This document shows positions 60,680 to 64,000 of a stretch of 64,000 bases of DNA, piece after piece. Made by a program: the position numbers and the translations under genes. Below the pieces are notes generated by a model that ran no database searches, had not been told where the DNA came from, and saw only the letters and a list, made by a program, of their open reading frames with translations. The DNA comes from Typha latifolia (lineage: Eukaryota; Streptophyta; Magnoliopsida; Poales; Typhaceae): NCBI GenBank assembly GCA_019914945.1, contig CM034110.1:191001-255000 (forward strand), read 5' to 3'. Positions within the stretch are counted from its first letter, which is position 1; every line of letters starts with the position of its first letter.

Positions 60680-63229
60680 ATGGAACAGCTACCTCCTGTG
60701 AACGATCGTCCTGGTGATGCTTCGGAAGAGCATGCTGGCGATGGAATTGGAGTCCTTGCGGAAACGAATGAGAGTGATCCCTTGGTTGAAACTTCTTTGC
60801 CTGACTGCACCGGTCAAGATGGTGACGAAGGCCGTGCAGAGGAGAATAAGGATTGGAGTGGCGGGGACAACAATAATTCCACGGTTGTTCATGTAGTTGA
60901 TAAGATCAAGATCCGTGATGAAGTGAGTGATTCCTTGGATAGACCACTTGAGCCGAAGATTGAAGGATGCGAGGAAGCAAATGAGGCTGCAAACCAAGGT
61001 AATGATAACCCATCCACCGCAGAGCAGGTTGCTAATGAGAGTGAAAGCAACGAGGAGGGGGGAGAAGAGTATATGCCCAAGGATACGGATGATGCATTGA
61101 CACCTAGGTGCGGAATGGTATTTGAGTCAATCAATGAGGCATTCAGCTTCTACAAAACATACGCTTATCGAACAGGATTCTCAGCTGTGCGAAGGACTAG
61201 TCGTAACTTTGAGGGGAGCCCAACCCGCTCTACTTTCACATGTCGTAAAGGTGGGAAGCCCGGATTAGCTCCAGCCACCATGTTCAGTCCGCAAACTCGG
61301 TCTCGAAGAACACCAGCAGAGAGGACGGAGTGCAAGGCTATGATGGTCATTAAAGATACCAAGCTCATGAACCGGTGGAAGGTGGATTTTCTAGAGCTGG
61401 AGCACAATCATCCATGTAATCCGGACATGGTGAGGTTTATGAAGTGCTTCCGGGAGCTGCCTGAATCGGTGAAGATCCAGCATAAGATCAGTGACGAGCT
61501 GGGTGAATATCTTGAGAAGTCCATTAACGCAGCTACAGAAGGTAGGAGATGCACAAGTCGCCCTAGAAAGGGTAGCAGAAATGAAGTAGGACGACGGATT
61601 GGAGAAAGAGATATTGATGCTCTAATGAAGTTCTTTGATCGTATGCAAGCTAAATATCCAAATTTCTTCTACAATTGTGATTTTGATGAAGAAGGCCGAC
61701 TCAGGACTGCTTTTTGGGCTGATCCTAGATCTAGATTTGCATACCAGTATTTTAATGATGTTATTATATTAGAGACAATGCACGTGGCTGGTCAGTCTGC
61801 CATCCCTTTTGCTGCATTCCTTGGAGTGAATAATCATGGTCAACTTGTCTTGTTGGGGTGTGGTCTTCTTTCAGAGGAAACCAAAGAAACTTATACTTGG
61901 CTTGTTAGAAAATGGCTAAGATGTATGTCTGATAAACCACCTGATGCAATAATCACTAATTATTGTGATGTCATATTCAAAGCTGTTTTGGAGGTACTTC
62001 CAAATGCTCGACATCGTTTTTGCCTCTGGCATATCACGAAGAAGCTCCAAGAAGCAATTGCGACTATGGAGGAACGGGAAGAGATATTTTTAAGATTTAA
62101 GAAGGCTGTATATGATAGCCTTACTGTAACTGATTTTGAAAACGAATGGAGGGAAGTGGTTGCGCAATATCATCTTGGAGAGAATGTGTGGTTATCTTCG
62201 CTGTATGACCATAGGAAGCAGTGGGCACCTACATTTGTGAACCACACATTCTGGGCAGGTCTGTCTACCACCCAGAGGAGTGAAAAGGCTGAATCCTTCT
62301 TTGATGGGCATGTGTCAACCAAAACCTCGCTTCAAGTGTTCTTTGAACAGTATGAATCTGTTCTGAAAAATAAGTTGGAGAAAGAGAGTTCTGAAGATCT
62401 TCGTTCATCCTATTCCCGGCCACAACTGTTATCAGGATTGCAGTTTGAAGAGCAGATTGCAGAGCTATACACAATAAACATCTTCCAGAAGTTTCAAGAT
62501 GAGGTGAAACAATTGATGCATGTTATTTGTAATGAAGCCAACAGGAGTGGGGCTGTAGTTACATATATTGCCAGTGAGGTAGCAGATGGTAGAAAAGTAG
62601 ACTATACAGTTGTTTACAACAATTCTGAGAAAGATGTCTGGTGTATTTGCCGGTCTTTTCAATTCAGAGGTATTTTATGCTGCCATGCACTGGCTGTACT
62701 GAGACAAGAATATGTTATGACATTGCCTTCAAAGTACATACTTGAGCGCTGGAAGAAGGATTTCAAGCGGCTGCATGCATCTTTAATTGCTTCGAATGCG
62801 ACGCCAGCACAGGATCTGAGAAGCTATGATGAACTATATTTGCAAGGTCACCAATACTTTGCAGATGTTGTGGATATAGGAGCAATGGAATCTGATCTGA
62901 AGGAATTTGTTTTATCAGTCATGAAGGAAGCAAGAGACAAAGTAATTAGGTATGAGGAATCACGGGAAGACAGAATAGTTGATGTTAACATGGCGTTCAG
63001 TGGTACTATGTCTGGTGGCCACTCTTATAATGTGGTAAATGTGAACCTGGAAACTGATTCATTGCCTATGGCTCCAACTGATTTCATGCAAGTGCATCCC
63101 ATGATTCTCCCAAATAAAAGGCTCATTAGTCAGAGCAATAATGTTGTGGACAACACAAATAAGAAATTGAATGTGCAACGGAATAATTATTTTTTGGGAC
63201 CTGGCACACATGTAGGATACCTTTTCTAA
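60680..63229 (+). CDS. FRS: FAR1-RELATED SEQUENCE (FRS) protein, full FAR1-MULE-SWIM
   Basis: A single uninterrupted coding exon of 849 aa. Domains: an acidic N-terminus (1-140); a FAR1 DNA-binding domain (about 148-248; C188, C218, H242, H244); a MULE transposase-like core (about 355-540) with FLGVNNHGQLVLLGCGLLSE and HRFCLWHITKKLQ; then a SWIM zinc finger (C655-x-C657...C667-x-H669 in VWCICRSFQFRGILCCHALA). The family gives nuclear transcription factors domesticated from Mutator-like transposases (FHY3/FAR1 and relatives), acting in light and stress signalling. The catalytic positions are altered: the first Asp of the usual DTTY-like motif is Glu365 (ILETMH) and the ITD-like second Asp is Asn427 (IITNYCD), while Glu535 (TTQRSE) is kept. 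It is therefore probably not a transposase. The single coding exon and long open frame argue for constraint. The exact FRS subgroup was not assigned. Confidence 0.93.
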   Translation: MEQLPPVNDRPGDASEEHAGDGIGVLAETNESDPLVETSLPDCTGQDGDEGRAEENKDWSGGDNNNSTVVHVVDKIKIRDEVSDSLDRPLEPKIEGCEEANEAANQGNDNPSTAEQVANESESNEEGGEEYMPKDTDDALTPRCGMVFESINEAFSFYKTYAYRTGFSAVRRTSRNFEGSPTRSTFTCRKGGKPGLAPATMFSPQTRSRRTPAERTECKAMMVIKDTKLMNRWKVDFLELEHNHPCNPDMVRFMKCFRELPESVKIQHKISDELGEYLEKSINAATEGRRCTSRPRKGSRNEVGRRIGERDIDALMKFFDRMQAKYPNFFYNCDFDEEGRLRTAFWADPRSRFAYQYFNDVIILETMHVAGQSAIPFAAFLGVNNHGQLVLLGCGLLSEETKETYTWLVRKWLRCMSDKPPDAIITNYCDVIFKAVLEVLPNARHRFCLWHITKKLQEAIATMEEREEIFLRFKKAVYDSLTVTDFENEWREVVAQYHLGENVWLSSLYDHRKQWAPTFVNHTFWAGLSTTQRSEKAESFFDGHVSTKTSLQVFFEQYESVLKNKLEKESSEDLRSSYSRPQLLSGLQFEEQIAELYTINIFQKFQDEVKQLMHVICNEANRSGAVVTYIASEVADGRKVDYTVVYNNSEKDVWCICRSFQFRGILCCHALAVLRQEYVMTLPSKYILERWKKDFKRLHASLIASNATPAQDLRSYDELYLQGHQYFADVVDIGAMESDLKEFVLSVMKEARDKVIRYEESREDRIVDVNMAFSGTMSGGHSYNVVNVNLETDSLPMAPTDFMQVHPMILPNKRLISQSNNVVDNTNKKLNVQRNNYFLGPGTHVGYLF

Positions 63230-64000
63230 TTTTTTTTCTTTATGAAGTTCTGAAGTGAAATGTATTCTCTTTTTCTATTTTAACTTGTTTATCATTTTGC
63301 ACAGATGTAAAAGAACAAAGTCTGTTTGGTGCAATGATCAGCATAAAAGCTTCAGCTATAATGTTAGTTCATCTTACATCCTTAGTTCCTTACCTTTGTC
63401 TGCATTAGCTCTTTGAATTATTGTTTCTTATTTTTCTATGCTTGTTTATACTAGGTGAATCAACTTTTTGGATCATTGTTGTACATTCTTCCTCCTTATA
63501 TCCGATGTCCTGAACTTGGTAGGCTTGATGTCACAGAGCGTCCTGAAGAATTTATCGTTTTCACAACGAACATGAAGTCTATATATAATTATAGATGATT
63601 TGCAAATGATGGACTGCATAAATCCATTGTACTTGATGTGAAGTCATCTCAAATTTTGGCCGCGATATTAGTTGATCTAAACTTGACTTCTTCTTCAACT
63701 TGATACAAAAAAGAAACATATTAGTTTCTTTCATGTGCTAAATTATGTACAGTCAGTTTATGCACCCACTGTAAAATGCTTCCTCATCTATATAGAAAAT
63801 CTTTATATTTTCTCTTCTTTTTCTTGCCAATGTTTCCTTGATTTTGGCGCATTACTTGAATATAGATGTTGCTATTATTACTTGAAATGTCCTGCTGCAC
63901 CACTTATTTCATGAGTCAGAATGGCCAAGATAAGATTGATTTTGCAGAATGTGGAGATACAGGTTTAGTACATAATGAATGTATTCATGTAACAGTGGAG
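63230..64000 (+). other. FRS 3' flank
   Basis: T-rich 3'UTR-like sequence to the window end. It may include an untranslated 3' exon. No other gene recognised. Confidence 0.4.

Noticed and set aside
1..64000. A novel multi-gene defence, toxin or biosynthetic system
   Set aside because: All intact genes belong to known plant families with unrelated roles, and nothing in the spacing or order suggests a cluster.

Overview
The window is nuclear DNA from a flowering plant. The evidence is GT-AG spliced genes of plant type (UFC1, a derlin, two ATP-dependent PEP carboxykinases, two FAR1-family proteins) in AT-rich DNA full of plant transposable elements: LTR retrotransposons, L1-type LINEs and hAT-type elements. 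The GC-rich first exon of UFC1 would fit a monocot, but I cannot name the species. I saw no prokaryotic, organellar or CRISPR feature and no convincing tRNA or rRNA gene. Layout: 1-5.7 kb is repeat DNA (a copia-like LTR, a minisatellite, a decayed large-LTR fragment). UFC1 (+) is at 5.75-6.47 kb. hAT-type elements fill much of 7.4-12 kb. A six-exon derlin gene (-) is at 12.4-17.3 kb, with a repeat-bearing insertion in its last intron. Another hAT-type element is at 17.7-19.5 kb. PEPCK copy 1 (-) is at 20.4-23.6 kb and PEPCK copy 2 (+) at 39.9-44.5 kb, so the two are head to head. The 16 kb between them holds LTR and LINE remnants and a complete 4.2-kb solo-LTR-like element. That element has a perfect 5-bp target duplication and carries a nested hAT element with a perfect 8-bp duplication. 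A FAR1-domain-only gene (-) is at 45.6-50.5 kb. A LINE/gypsy junction and a second, inverted copy of the large LTR occupy 52-58.8 kb. A full-length FRS gene (+) is at 60.7-63.2 kb. How the genes relate: UFC1 (UFMylation E2) and the derlin (ERAD) both serve ER protein quality control and are convergent neighbours, which may be chance. The PEPCK genes convert oxaloacetate to PEP in the cytosol. They are clear paralogs with all 11 exons and splice phases conserved, but their N-termini differ. The FAR1 and FRS proteins descend from MULE transposases; one lacks the transposase core and the other keeps it with altered catalytic residues. I find no wholly unknown multi-gene system. The most unusual items are the large LTR family with a conserved hairpin whose stem changes symmetrically between copies, the inverted PEPCK pair, and a hAT-type element that seems to have captured gene sequence.
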